A program made the position numbers and the translations under genes. A DNA stretch of 64,000 nucleotides from contig JAOJBS010000002.1 in NCBI GenBank assembly GCA_028228615.1, positions 1 through 64,000 on the forward strand. Reading direction: 5' to 3'. Within the stretch, counting starts at the first letter, position 1; every line of letters begins with the position of its first letter. Of the stretch, positions 9,157 to 16,870 are shown piece by piece. This DNA is from UBA4421 sp028228615. GTDB lineage: Bacteria; Pseudomonadota; Gammaproteobacteria; Pseudomonadales; Azotimanducaceae. Below the pieces are notes generated by a model, which worked only from the letters and a program-made list of their open reading frames with translations, did not search any database and had not been told where the DNA came from.

Positions 9157-10368
9157 ATGGATTACTTTTTAGACGATATTACCGTCATAGACGCAGCGAC
9201 CTTTTTGGCCGGCCCCGGCGCTGCCACCATCATGGCGGACTACGGCGCTAACGTGATCAAAATTGAACCCCCTTCAGGTGACGGTTATCGCGGTTTGGTG
9301 GGCCGGTATCCTGTGCCATACCACTGGCAATTAACCTCGCGCAATAAACAAAGTCTGGCCCTAGACCTTAGTCGTGATGCCGGCCAAGCGTTAATGCACA
9401 AGCTGATTGCGGGCGCTGACGTGATGACCACCAACTTTTTAGAAAACCAGTTAAGCCGTTATCAGCTTGAATATGAACGCCTGCAAGAAATTAACCCGCG
9501 CCTGATTTTTGCCCACATCAGTGGCTACGGCGATCAGGGCTTTGAGAGTCAGCGCCGCGCATTTGACGTCACCGCTTGGTGGGCGCGTTCGGGCATGATG
9601 GAATTTGTGCGCGAACCAGGCCAAACCCCGCTTTCGCCTGCGCCGGGCATGGGCGATCACTCAACAGCCACGGCGTTATTCGCTGCCATTATGAGTGGCT
9701 TATATCGGCGCGAGAAAACGGGCAAGGGCAGTAAAGTGTCTACCTCGTTAGCGGCTAACGGTGTGTGGGCCAACGGCATGGCGTTGCAAGGCGTCATTGC
9801 AGGCAATGACCTAGCAACCCACCGGCAGGAAACTGGCTGGGTTAACCCTTTTGCGGGGTGCTATGAAACAGCAGATGGCCGTTACTTAGTGTTGACCATG
9901 ATTAATACAGATCGCGAGTACCCCAAATTGTGCGCGGCATTGGGCACAGAGGCTTGGTTGTCTGATCCGCGCTTTGAATCCGTGCGCTTGGCGATGCGCA
10001 ATAGGGTGGAGTTTAAGGCTGCTATTGCCACGGCGTTTAGCAAGCTGACCTATTTGCAGGCGAGTAGTCGTTTAGATGCTCAGGGCATTACCTACGGCCC
10101 AGTGCAAACCATGAGCGAAGTGCTGGAAGATGAGCAGTTACGCGCCAATGGCATCATTGTTGAAACAGGCGATGCCGCAGATGACTATAAGCTGACCATT
10201 GGCAGCCCTATTAATATAGCTGGCGAAAGCAAAAAAGCACCCAAACGCGCGCCGGATATTGGTGCAGACAGTTTGTCTGTACTGCGCAGCTTCAACTTAG
10301 AAGAAGCGTACATCCAAGAGCTGCTGACTCAAGGCGTAGTGGTGGATGGCAGTGCTAAGGCTGAATAG
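9157..10368 (+). CDS. Family III CoA-transferase (CaiB/BaiF), second copy
   Basis: This is a 403-residue CoA-transferase. The ATG at 9157 is preferred over an upstream in-frame GTG because GGGAGAG lies just before it and the family N-terminus (ITVIDAATFLAGPGAATIMA) starts there. The catalytic Asp is inferred to be Asp167 in PGMGDHSTA. The HISGYGDQG and LYRREKTGKGS landmarks are present. It is isolated on the + strand, and no partner enzyme is adjacent. Its 3' end, including the stop codon, lies inside a 16-bp tandem repeat. Confidence 0.9.
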   Translation: MDYFLDDITVIDAATFLAGPGAATIMADYGANVIKIEPPSGDGYRGLVGRYPVPYHWQLTSRNKQSLALDLSRDAGQALMHKLIAGADVMTTNFLENQLSRYQLEYERLQEINPRLIFAHISGYGDQGFESQRRAFDVTAWWARSGMMEFVREPGQTPLSPAPGMGDHSTATALFAAIMSGLYRREKTGKGSKVSTSLAANGVWANGMALQGVIAGNDLATHRQETGWVNPFAGCYETADGRYLVLTMINTDREYPKLCAALGTEAWLSDPRFESVRLAMRNRVEFKAAIATAFSKLTYLQASSRLDAQGITYGPVQTMSEVLEDEQLRANGIIVETGDAADDYKLTIGSPINIAGESKKAPKRAPDIGADSLSVLRSFNLEEAYIQELLTQGVVVDGSAKAE

Positions 10369-10453
10369 CGCTGAGGCTGAATAGTGCTGAGGCTGAATAG
10401 TGCAGAAGTTGAATAGTGCTGAGGTTGAATAGTGCTGAGGCTGAATAGCGCCG
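10361..10453 (+). repeat. 16-bp tandem repeat starting at a stop codon
   Basis: The unit is CTGAATAGTGCTGAGG. Copies start at 10361, 10377, 10393 (diverged), 10409 and 10425, with a partial copy at 10441. The first copy contains the stop codon (TAG 10366-10368) of the CoA-transferase, so the gene's own 3' end seems to have been amplified outward. Confidence 0.92.
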
Positions 10454-10576
10454 TTTATCTGAACTTTTTTGTCTGAATTGCAAAAATAGGCTTGCTCTTC
10501 ACTGTGTGGTTAGGCTAACCAGCGTTAGCAGTTTTCTCGTTCATCTGTTTCCTTGGTCTCACGTCAGCGCTCTTTG

Positions 10577-10632
10577 CTGCCTCCCTCTTGCTGCGTCCCT
10601 CTTGCGGCCTCCCTCTCGCTGCCTCCCTCGCC
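10577..10632 (+). repeat. 14-bp tandem repeat, four copies
   Basis: CTGCCTCCCTCTTG-like units start at 10577, 10591, 10605 and 10619. They lie in the convergent spacer between the CoA-transferase and dipeptidase genes, which holds no other feature. Confidence 0.85.
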
Positions 10633-10749
10633 CAAATTTACCAATACCGGCCTACCAAAAAACGGTGAACAATCTGCCCTTGGCCTCTGACTAACCACCC
10701 AAGCGCCTCGCGCTAATTATGGGTTAGGCGCTGCGTTACAGTGTTTTCT

Positions 10750-12081
10750 TTAGGTTCTGCACTGAGTCGCAGTACCTTGACTCACGGCATAAGCTTCTAC
10801 TGCCCGCCAGACTCTGAGCGCATTGCCGCCCAGTACTTTTGCTATGTCTGCTTCGCTATAGCCACGGTCTAACAAGCCATCGATGAGGTGAGGATAGGTG
10901 CTGACATCTTTTAACCCTTGGGGCAGCGAGTCGCCTACGCCGTCGTAGTCTGAGCCAATACCTACGGCATCAATTCCTGCCAGCTCTACCACGCGGTCAA
11001 TATGGTCTAGCACGTCATTGGTGGTGGCATAGGGGTAGGGGTTGTCTTTTTTATATTGCTCGGCAAATGCTTTTACTGCGGGGTCATCTTGTGCCAAGCC
11101 TTCGCTGGCGATGTAAGCCGCTATTACTTGACGTCGTTGCTTGGAATAAATTTGCGCCTCACTTGTTAAGAAGTTGGTACCGAAATTTATTTGAATCACG
11201 CCATTTGCCGCGCCCAGTGTCTTGACCATTTCGTCGCTCATATTGCGCACAAATCCGGGGGTGTAATGGCGCAGTGACGAGTGCGAGGCAATAACCGGTG
11301 CTTTGCTGATTTCTATAACTTGTGCAAAGGCCGCGTCGGAGATGTGCGAGACATCTATCATTACGCCGAGGTCATTCATACGCGTGATCAATTCTTTGCC
11401 ATAAGGCGAAAGCCCCATCCAAGCTTCATTTGTGTCGTAGGACGAATCCGAGATTTTGTTCGACTTGCTGTGGGCCAAGGTAATGTAGCGAATGCCTCGG
11501 TTAAAAAAGTGCGCCAGCGCTTCTTCTGATTGCGCCACCGGTCCGCCGTTTTCCATGCCCAGTGGCAGAGAAATGAGGTTGTTCTCGAAATGGCTTTGTA
11601 GGTCGTCACTGCACGTGGCTATGGCGAATTTGTCTGGCGCTGACGCAGCCAAACTTTCCATGCCGTCAATAAGCTCATCTGCGAGCGCGAATGCGCCACC
11701 GGCTTCATCCACTGAGGCTGGGATATAAATAGACATAAAGGGAGCGTTCAAACCGCCCTCTATGGCTCGGGGGTAGTCAAAGTCGCCGCCTTCCGTGGCG
11801 CTGCTGACGTCTGCCCAAGACTGTTTCAGGCGGTAGGGCACGTCAATGTGGGTGTCGATAATAAGCAGAGATTGTGCCAGTTCTGCGCCGGTTTTTGGCG
11901 CTTCAGCGCAAGCACTTAAAAAAGTAATGCAGGCCGCTAGGCCAATGCTTGTGAGTGCTTTGGCCGGCCAGGGTTGTGTGGGTAGCTTGGCTGTAATCCC
12001 AGATAGCCGTTCACATAGCCGTTCACATACCCGTTCACACAGAACTTTAGATACGACTCTAGAAATGACTTTGCTGTACAT
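10750..12081 (-). CDS. Membrane dipeptidase (peptidase family M19), lipoprotein
   Basis: This is a 443-residue M19 (renal dipeptidase-like) metallopeptidase. Zinc-site landmarks are IDTHIDVP (His78, Asp80), then VSHISDAAF, ASHSSLRHY and GIGSDYDGVGD. A lipobox LSAC (Cys58) follows a hydrophobic stretch, so the mature enzyme is a lipid-anchored periplasmic or outer-membrane protein that cleaves dipeptides, possibly including D-residues. The n-region before the signal is unusually long because a 12-bp tandem repeat (12004-12042) encodes CERVCERLCERL. The ATG at 12081 has a good AGAGGA site. A shorter signal peptide from an internal non-ATG start cannot be excluded. Confidence 0.88.
   Translation of the reverse strand: MYSKVISRVVSKVLCERVCERLCERLSGITAKLPTQPWPAKALTSIGLAACITFLSACAEAPKTGAELAQSLLIIDTHIDVPYRLKQSWADVSSATEGGDFDYPRAIEGGLNAPFMSIYIPASVDEAGGAFALADELIDGMESLAASAPDKFAIATCSDDLQSHFENNLISLPLGMENGGPVAQSEEALAHFFNRGIRYITLAHSKSNKISDSSYDTNEAWMGLSPYGKELITRMNDLGVMIDVSHISDAAFAQVIEISKAPVIASHSSLRHYTPGFVRNMSDEMVKTLGAANGVIQINFGTNFLTSEAQIYSKQRRQVIAAYIASEGLAQDDPAVKAFAEQYKKDNPYPYATTNDVLDHIDRVVELAGIDAVGIGSDYDGVGDSLPQGLKDVSTYPHLIDGLLDRGYSEADIAKVLGGNALRVWRAVEAYAVSQGTATQCRT
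12004..12042 (+). repeat. 12-bp tandem repeat inside the dipeptidase signal region
   Basis: Three near-identical copies of CCGTTCACATAG (variants CATACC, CACACA) are read on the minus strand as repeated Cys-Glu-Arg-Leu/Val. The unit is a multiple of three, so the frame is kept. Confidence 0.8.
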
Positions 12082-12227
12082 GGTTAATCCTCTGCCTAAT
12101 GCCTGTTCGTATAGCGCCCAGTGTACTGTTTGTGCAGCAAAAGTGCTTCAGCTTGAGTAGACTACGAGCATGCACAGCCATAGCCGTGAGAAGACCTCTC
12201 AGCCGGTAGGCTGTTGCCGCTGTGGTC

Positions 12228-12255
12228 TTGTGCGTTCCATGTATGTTTGTATAAG
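12228..12255 (+). promoter_or_regulatory. Candidate sigma70 promoter of the selenoprotein operon
   Basis: A weak -35 (TTGTGC, 12228-12233) is separated by 16 bp from a good -10 (TATAAG, 12250-12255). TATAAGTGCTA is repeated at 12269 (as TTATAAGTGCTA), so the start site could shift. This is seen by eye only. Confidence 0.3.
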
Positions 12256-12294
12256 TGCTACAGTTTTTATAAGTGCTAAAGGGAGAGGCGAATT

Positions 12295-12831
12295 ATGCTT
12301 AGTTTTCATGATCCAAGAGGGGAGAAATCCCAAAGTGAAGAGGCCTATGAACTCAGTTGTGATGTGACCGCCAATGCAGGCAAGGGCATTACACTGGGTT
12401 TGCTGGCCAATGGTTTTCCAGATTCGGAGAATTTTTTGCGCCACATTGGCGATGTCTTCAAAGAACAATTACCGGGCCTTGAAATTAAGGTTTGGAATAA
12501 AGGCAATGCCTCTATCCCAGCGCCAGAAAGCATGTTGGAAGACATCCGTAAAAGTTGCCAAGCGGTGGTTGCCGCCTACGGGCACTGAGGCAGCTGTACT
12601 ACCGGCACCGTGCGTGACGGCATTAATACAGCTCGACTAGGCATCCCCGCGGTGTCGCTAGTGACCGAAGACTTTTGGCCCCAAGGCAACTTTGTTGCGC
12701 AAGCATTGGGCATGCCTTCATTCCCAAGAGTACAACTGCCCCATCCATTGGCGGGTACCGGCAGCGCGCATTTGCGCAGCGTGGCCGAATCTATGCTGGC
12801 AGCGATTATTGGTGGTCTTAAAAATGCCTGA
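12295..12831 (+). CDS. UGSC-family selenoprotein, in-frame UGA read as selenocysteine (Sec98)
   Basis: Read through the TGA at 12586-12588, this frame gives 178 residues ending at TGA 12829-12831. Without readthrough there would be two fragments in the same frame. The recoded codon lies in the motif YGH-U-GSC-TTGTVRDGI, so Sec98 and Cys101 form a UxxC redox pair. This matches the family named for its UGSC motif, first recognised as a selenoprotein in marine metagenomes. GGGAGAGG precedes the ATG. A hairpin suited to a bacterial SECIS starts 4 nt after the UGA. The gene overlaps the next ORF by 8 bp (ATGCCTGA). Its biochemical role is unknown, probably a thiol/selenol oxidoreductase. A nonsense mutation is the alternative but is unlikely given the exact motif. 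Confidence 0.9.
12592..12633 (+). promoter_or_regulatory. Candidate bacterial SECIS hairpin of the UGSC gene
   Basis: The lower stem is 12592-12598 (AGCTGTA) paired with 12627-12633 (TACAGCT), 7 perfect pairs. The upper stem is 12608-12611 (CCGT) with 12617-12620 (ACGG), and the apical loop is GCGUG (12612-12616). The loop opens with G, contains GU and lies 23 nt after the UGA, within the range expected for SelB-binding elements. Confidence 0.7.
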
Positions 12832-13903
12832 ACTGATGCACGCAGCGGATGAAAGCGCTGCCTTAGAAATGTTGCACGAGGCAGGCTGCACGGATGGTCT
12901 GCCCGTGATTATTCCAACCCCAGAACGGGTTGCAGCCTTGGTCTTGGCCACCGGGCTGGACGCAGATTTGCAACTGGGCACCATGGGACCTGGCAATGGC
13001 GCGGCCACTGTCGGCAAAGTGGCCACTGCTGCGGTTATGGCGGGTTGTTTGCCCGACCACATGCCCATTGTTATGGGCGCGGTCAATGCAGTACTTGATC
13101 CGCTCTTCGATTTGGCCGAAATGCAATCTACAACCCACTGCACTGCGCCGCTGATTTTGGTCAATGGTCCCGGTCGGCACAGTTGTGGACCAGTGGCTTC
13201 GGGCTTTGGTGCGCTGGGTCCTGGGCATAGAGCCAACGCCAGCATTGGTCGTGCGCTACGCCTGTGCATGATTAATATTGGTGGTGCGCGTCCGGGAGAG
13301 TCGGACATGGCGTTGCTGGGTCACCCCGGCAAGTTCACCTATTGCTTGGCCGAGGATGAAGAGCATTCGCCTTTTCCGCCTATGCATACAGATTTAGGCT
13401 TTGCCCCAGACGATACGGTGGTCACAGTGATTGGCGCAGAAGCCCCTCACTCAGTCATGTACAGTGGCGACGCTGATGACCCTGAAGACGCAAACAAATT
13501 GTTGCAAGTGTTGGCTATTGGCTTGGCCAATATGGCCACTAATAACGCAGTATTAACGGGTGGTGGCGCAGTGGTGGTATTGAACCCAGAGCATGCAAAA
13601 ATCTTGCATGACAACGGTTTAGATCGGCAGGCAATTATTACTAAGCTGTGGGAGTTGACCCATTATCCAACCGAGCAGCTGAGCTATTTTTCAGCCAACT
13701 TTGCTGCGCGCATAAAAAGCGACACCTATCAGTGCTTTACCAAGCCAGAAGATATACTGCTGCTCATGGCTGGCGGCAGTGGGCTTTACTCTATGGTCAT
13801 GCCCAGTTGGTGCGCCGGTGCTAACCGCAACCAATATGTCAGCAAAAAAGCAGATGTAGAACAATTTTGTGAAGTGCCGGGGCTAGTGGCTTTATTAGAT
13901 TAA
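12824..13903 (+). CDS. Conserved protein of unknown function, coupled to the UGSC selenoprotein
   Basis: This 359-residue protein has no signal peptide. The ATG at 12824 overlaps the selenoprotein stop, and an in-frame upstream extension (from 12692) would run inside the selenoprotein gene, so it is rejected. Conserved-looking blocks are EAGCTDGLPVIIPTPERV near the N-terminus, NGPGRHSCGPVASGFGALG, ANASIGRALRLCMINIGGA and LGHPGKFTYCLAEDEE. I do not know an assigned function. The Gly/Ser-rich blocks and conserved Cys residues (GCTDG, RHSCG) suggest an enzyme. Overlap with the UGSC gene argues that the two products act together or form a complex. Confidence 0.85.
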   Translation: MPELMHAADESAALEMLHEAGCTDGLPVIIPTPERVAALVLATGLDADLQLGTMGPGNGAATVGKVATAAVMAGCLPDHMPIVMGAVNAVLDPLFDLAEMQSTTHCTAPLILVNGPGRHSCGPVASGFGALGPGHRANASIGRALRLCMINIGGARPGESDMALLGHPGKFTYCLAEDEEHSPFPPMHTDLGFAPDDTVVTVIGAEAPHSVMYSGDADDPEDANKLLQVLAIGLANMATNNAVLTGGGAVVVLNPEHAKILHDNGLDRQAIITKLWELTHYPTEQLSYFSANFAARIKSDTYQCFTKPEDILLLMAGGSGLYSMVMPSWCAGANRNQYVSKKADVEQFCEVPGLVALLD

Positions 13904-13955
13904 GGGCGAAAATAGTGCCGGCATCAATTTATTTATGGATCATACGGAGTAATCA

Positions 13956-15476
13956 ATGACCATTATTAAGCAAGAAGACCTTATTCAAAGCATTGCAGAT
14001 GCTTTGCAGTTTATTTCTTACTATCACCCAACTGATTTTATTCGAGCCATGCGCGGTGCGTGGGAGCGAGAAGAGTCGCCTGCGGCCAAAGGCGCGCTTA
14101 CCCAAGTGTTGGTGAACTCGCGCATGTGCGCGCTGGGTAAACGGCCTATTTGCCAAGACACCGGCATTGTTAATGTGCTGATGTCTGTGGGCATGGACGT
14201 GCAATGGGACTCTGAGCTGTCTTTAGACGATATGATTAATGAAGGCGTGCGTCGCGGTTATACCCATCCAGACAACGTTTTACGTGGCTCTGTATTGGTT
14301 GAGCCAGATGGCGCGCGGGCGAATACCAAGGATAATACGCCAGCGGTCATTCACACCAAAATTGTCCCCGGCGATAAGTTAGAAATTGAAGTGGCAGCCA
14401 AAGGTGGCGGCAGTGAAGCGAAAGCTAAGTTTGCCATGCTCAACCCCTCTGATTCCGTGGTGGATTGGATTCTCAGTGTTGTACCCACAATGGGCGCTGG
14501 CTGGTGCCCGCCGGGCATTCTCGGCGTGGGCATTGGCGGCACGCCTGAAAAAGCCATGTTAATGGCCAAAGAGTCCTTGATGGAAACTTTGGACATGCAC
14601 GAACTACAGGAACGAGGCGCGTCTAATCATCTTGAAGAGATGCGTATGGAGTTGTTTGAGAAGGTCAATGGTCTTGGTATTGGTGCCCAAGGCTTAGGCG
14701 GCTTAACTACCGTGTTAGATGTAAAAGTAAAAGATTATCCAACCCACGCTGCGAACAAGCCGGTGGCAATTATTCCTAATTGTTCGGCCACTCGGCACAT
14801 TCACTTCACCCTAGACGGTTCAGGGCCAGCGGAGTTCACGCCCCCAGACATGGCTGAGTGGCCCGAGATTGAATTTGAACTAGGCAGTGACGTTAAGAAA
14901 GTAAACCTAGACACACTGACCCCAGAGGAGACTCACACTTGGAAGTCTGGGGATACACTGTTGCTGTCAGGCAAAATGCTCACCGGACGTGATGCAGCGC
15001 ACAAAAAGTTGGTGGACATGATCGATCGCGGCGAACCATTGCCGGTAGATTTTACCAATCGAATTATTTACTACGTTGGGCCAGTAGACCCAGTCCGCGA
15101 AGAGGTAGTTGGCCCAGCGGGACCAACCACCGCCACGCGCATGGATAAGTTCACACGCACCATGTTAGAAAAAGCCGGTCTTGCCGGCATGATTGGTAAG
15201 GCCGAACGTGGGCAGATTGCCATAGATGCCATTCGTGATAACAAGGCGGTTTCAATGATCGCTGTGGGCGGCGCCGCTTACTTGGTGGCTAAGGCCATTA
15301 CTAAATCTACCCTGCTGGCTTTCCCAGAGTTGGGTATGGAAGCCATTTACGAGTTTGAAGTGAAAGATATGCCGGTGACGGTGAGTGTAGATTCCACCGG
15401 TGAGTCTGTGCACATAGAGGGACCAAAGATTTGGTCGAAGAAGATAGCTGAGCAGATTGCGGTAAAACAGGTATAA
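13956..15476 (+). CDS. Fumarate hydratase class I (iron-sulfur type)
   Basis: This is a 506-residue single-chain class I hydro-lyase, the usual length for FumA-type enzymes. The N-terminal (alpha) domain contains MCALGKRPICQDTGIVNV with candidate [4Fe-4S] cysteines, ending near GGTPEKAMLMAKESL. The C-terminal (beta) domain begins around residue 320 with LLLSGKMLTGRDAAHK and contains YVGPVDP and GPTTATRMDKFT. It interconverts fumarate and malate in the cytoplasm. GGAG precedes the ATG. It lies 52 bp after the UGSC-partner gene and is likely in the same transcript. The oxygen-labile cluster fits a redox-sensitive neighbourhood. Confidence 0.93.
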   Translation: MTIIKQEDLIQSIADALQFISYYHPTDFIRAMRGAWEREESPAAKGALTQVLVNSRMCALGKRPICQDTGIVNVLMSVGMDVQWDSELSLDDMINEGVRRGYTHPDNVLRGSVLVEPDGARANTKDNTPAVIHTKIVPGDKLEIEVAAKGGGSEAKAKFAMLNPSDSVVDWILSVVPTMGAGWCPPGILGVGIGGTPEKAMLMAKESLMETLDMHELQERGASNHLEEMRMELFEKVNGLGIGAQGLGGLTTVLDVKVKDYPTHAANKPVAIIPNCSATRHIHFTLDGSGPAEFTPPDMAEWPEIEFELGSDVKKVNLDTLTPEETHTWKSGDTLLLSGKMLTGRDAAHKKLVDMIDRGEPLPVDFTNRIIYYVGPVDPVREEVVGPAGPTTATRMDKFTRTMLEKAGLAGMIGKAERGQIAIDAIRDNKAVSMIAVGGAAYLVAKAITKSTLLAFPELGMEAIYEFEVKDMPVTVSVDSTGESVHIEGPKIWSKKIAEQIAVKQV

Positions 15477-15479
15477 CAC

Positions 15480-15546
15480 TTATTGCAGAAGCGGTTATTG
15501 CAGAAGCGCTTATGGCAAAAAGTTAGTGCAAAAAGTTAGTGCAAAA
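15480..15546 (+). repeat. Two short tandem duplications after the fumarase gene
   Basis: TTATTGCAGAAGCG is repeated at 15480 and 15495, and AGTTAGTGCAAAA at 15521 and 15534. They start 3 bp after the fumarase stop. Confidence 0.8.
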
Positions 15547-15606
15547 AACTGAACGCCAGCTTGGCAATGCTCATTGTTCAAACTGGTTTATTTTCATGTC
15601 TTTATT

Positions 15607-15652
15607 TTTTTAGCTTTTTAGTTTTTTAGTTTTTTAGTTTTTCGGCACGGAG
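15607..15652 (+). repeat. T-rich tandem repeat (AGTTTTTT unit)
   Basis: Four to five copies of TAGTTTTTT-like units lie in the convergent spacer between the fumarase and trxB. The T-runs could aid termination of the fumarase operon, though no stable hairpin precedes them. Confidence 0.7.
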
Positions 15653-15690
15653 TCCGCGCCTTTCGGCTTTAGTTAGATTTTGCTTGGGAT

Positions 15691-16638
15691 TTAGCCCTTA
15701 GCATCCAAATACTTCTCAGCGTCTAACGCCGCCATGCAGCCAAAGCCTGCGCTGGTAATGGCCTGACGATATATGTGGTCTGCCACATCTCCTGCCGCAA
15801 ACACGCCAGGGATTGTGGTGGCCGTGGCGTTACCGGCCAAACCACTGGCTATGCTGATGTAGCCGTTCTCCATATCCAACTGCTCTTTGAATAAATCGGT
15901 ATTTGGAATGTGGCCAATGGCGATAAACACACCGGTTAAATCAATACTTTGTTCAGAGCCGTCGTTGCCCTTCAAGCGCATACCGGTAACGCCCATGTCG
16001 TCGCCCAACACTTCAGCAAGCTGGTGGTTCCAAACAGGAATAATGTTCTCTTTATTGAATAAACGATCTTGGAGAATTTTTTCGGAGCGTAATTCGTCGC
16101 GGCGGTGCACCAAGTAAACGGTCTTGGCGATGTTAGCCAAGTACAGGGCTTCTTCTACGGCTGTGTTACCACCGCCCACCACGGCAACGTCTTGGTTGCG
16201 ATAAAAGAAACCATCGCATGTGGCGCAGGCGCTGACGCCTTTGCCTTTAAACGCCTCCTCGCTGTCTAAGCCCAAATACTGAGCAGATGCGCCGGTGCAA
16301 ATAATGAGAGCTTCACAGGTATAAGTGGCTTGGTCGCCAATCAGCGTATGCAGGGATCCGTCTTTGCTGAGTGTGGTGGTGTGAATGTGGTCAGATATGG
16401 TGATGGCGTCAAAGCGTTCCACGTGCGCGGCCATTTCTAGCATAAGCTCTGGGCCTTGCAGTTCAGCATGGCCACCGGGCCAGTTTTCAACTTCAGTAGT
16501 GGTGGTCAATTGACCGCCTACTTCAATGCCAGTAATCAGTGCTGGCTTGAGGTTCGCTCGCGCTGCGTAAAGGGCTGCTGTGTAGCCTGCAGGGCCAGAG
16601 CCCAAAACGATGAGTTTGTGATGCTGCGTATCAGCCAT
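15691..16638 (-). CDS. trxB: Thioredoxin reductase (NADPH)
   Basis: This is a 315-residue flavoprotein of normal TrxB length. The FAD-binding GSGPAGYTAALYAAR is at the N-terminus, the redox-active disulfide is in SACATCDGFFY, the NADPH-binding GGGNTAVEEALYLA follows, and the FAD C-motif is GVFAAGDV. The ATG at 16638 is used because homology (HHKLIVLGSG) begins immediately. The frame stays open upstream to 16917, which would add an unlike leader and overlap the next gene's start. It reduces thioredoxin in the cytoplasm. It is a plausible electron source for one or both selenoproteins in this window. Confidence 0.95.
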   Translation of the reverse strand: MADTQHHKLIVLGSGPAGYTAALYAARANLKPALITGIEVGGQLTTTTEVENWPGGHAELQGPELMLEMAAHVERFDAITISDHIHTTTLSKDGSLHTLIGDQATYTCEALIICTGASAQYLGLDSEEAFKGKGVSACATCDGFFYRNQDVAVVGGGNTAVEEALYLANIAKTVYLVHRRDELRSEKILQDRLFNKENIIPVWNHQLAEVLGDDMGVTGMRLKGNDGSEQSIDLTGVFIAIGHIPNTDLFKEQLDMENGYISIASGLAGNATATTIPGVFAAGDVADHIYRQAITSAGFGCMAALDAEKYLDAKG

Positions 16639-16870
16639 ATGTATCCCGTGGCGAATTGGTGAATAACGTTGCGGCAGCGGCGGTGTGGCTGCGAGCAGCG
16701 CCATTCTAGACAATATGTCAGGCGAGGTAACCCTGTGCCATGCGGAAATTGCAATAAATTCACGGGATGCTGAATTTTTGTTACGAGCGGTAGCGATAGC
16801 CGACTGCTGGTGCGGCGAGTTTTGGGCGAAATGGTCTATACTCTTGCGCTGAAACAAAAGTGAGAGCGTT

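Noticed and set aside
10361..10453. CRISPR array
   Set aside because: This and the other arrays are head-to-tail 9-16-bp repeats without unique spacers. No cas gene is present.
12586..12588. UGA as a nonsense mutation splitting a pseudogene
   Set aside because: The codon sits exactly in a UGSC redox motif, the downstream frame is open and coupled to the next gene, and a SECIS-like hairpin follows. A second gene in the window shows the same arrangement.
12692..12823. 44-codon N-terminal extension of the UGSC-partner protein
   Set aside because: It lies wholly inside the selenoprotein gene in another frame. The ATG at 12824 gives the classic overlap and homology-like start.
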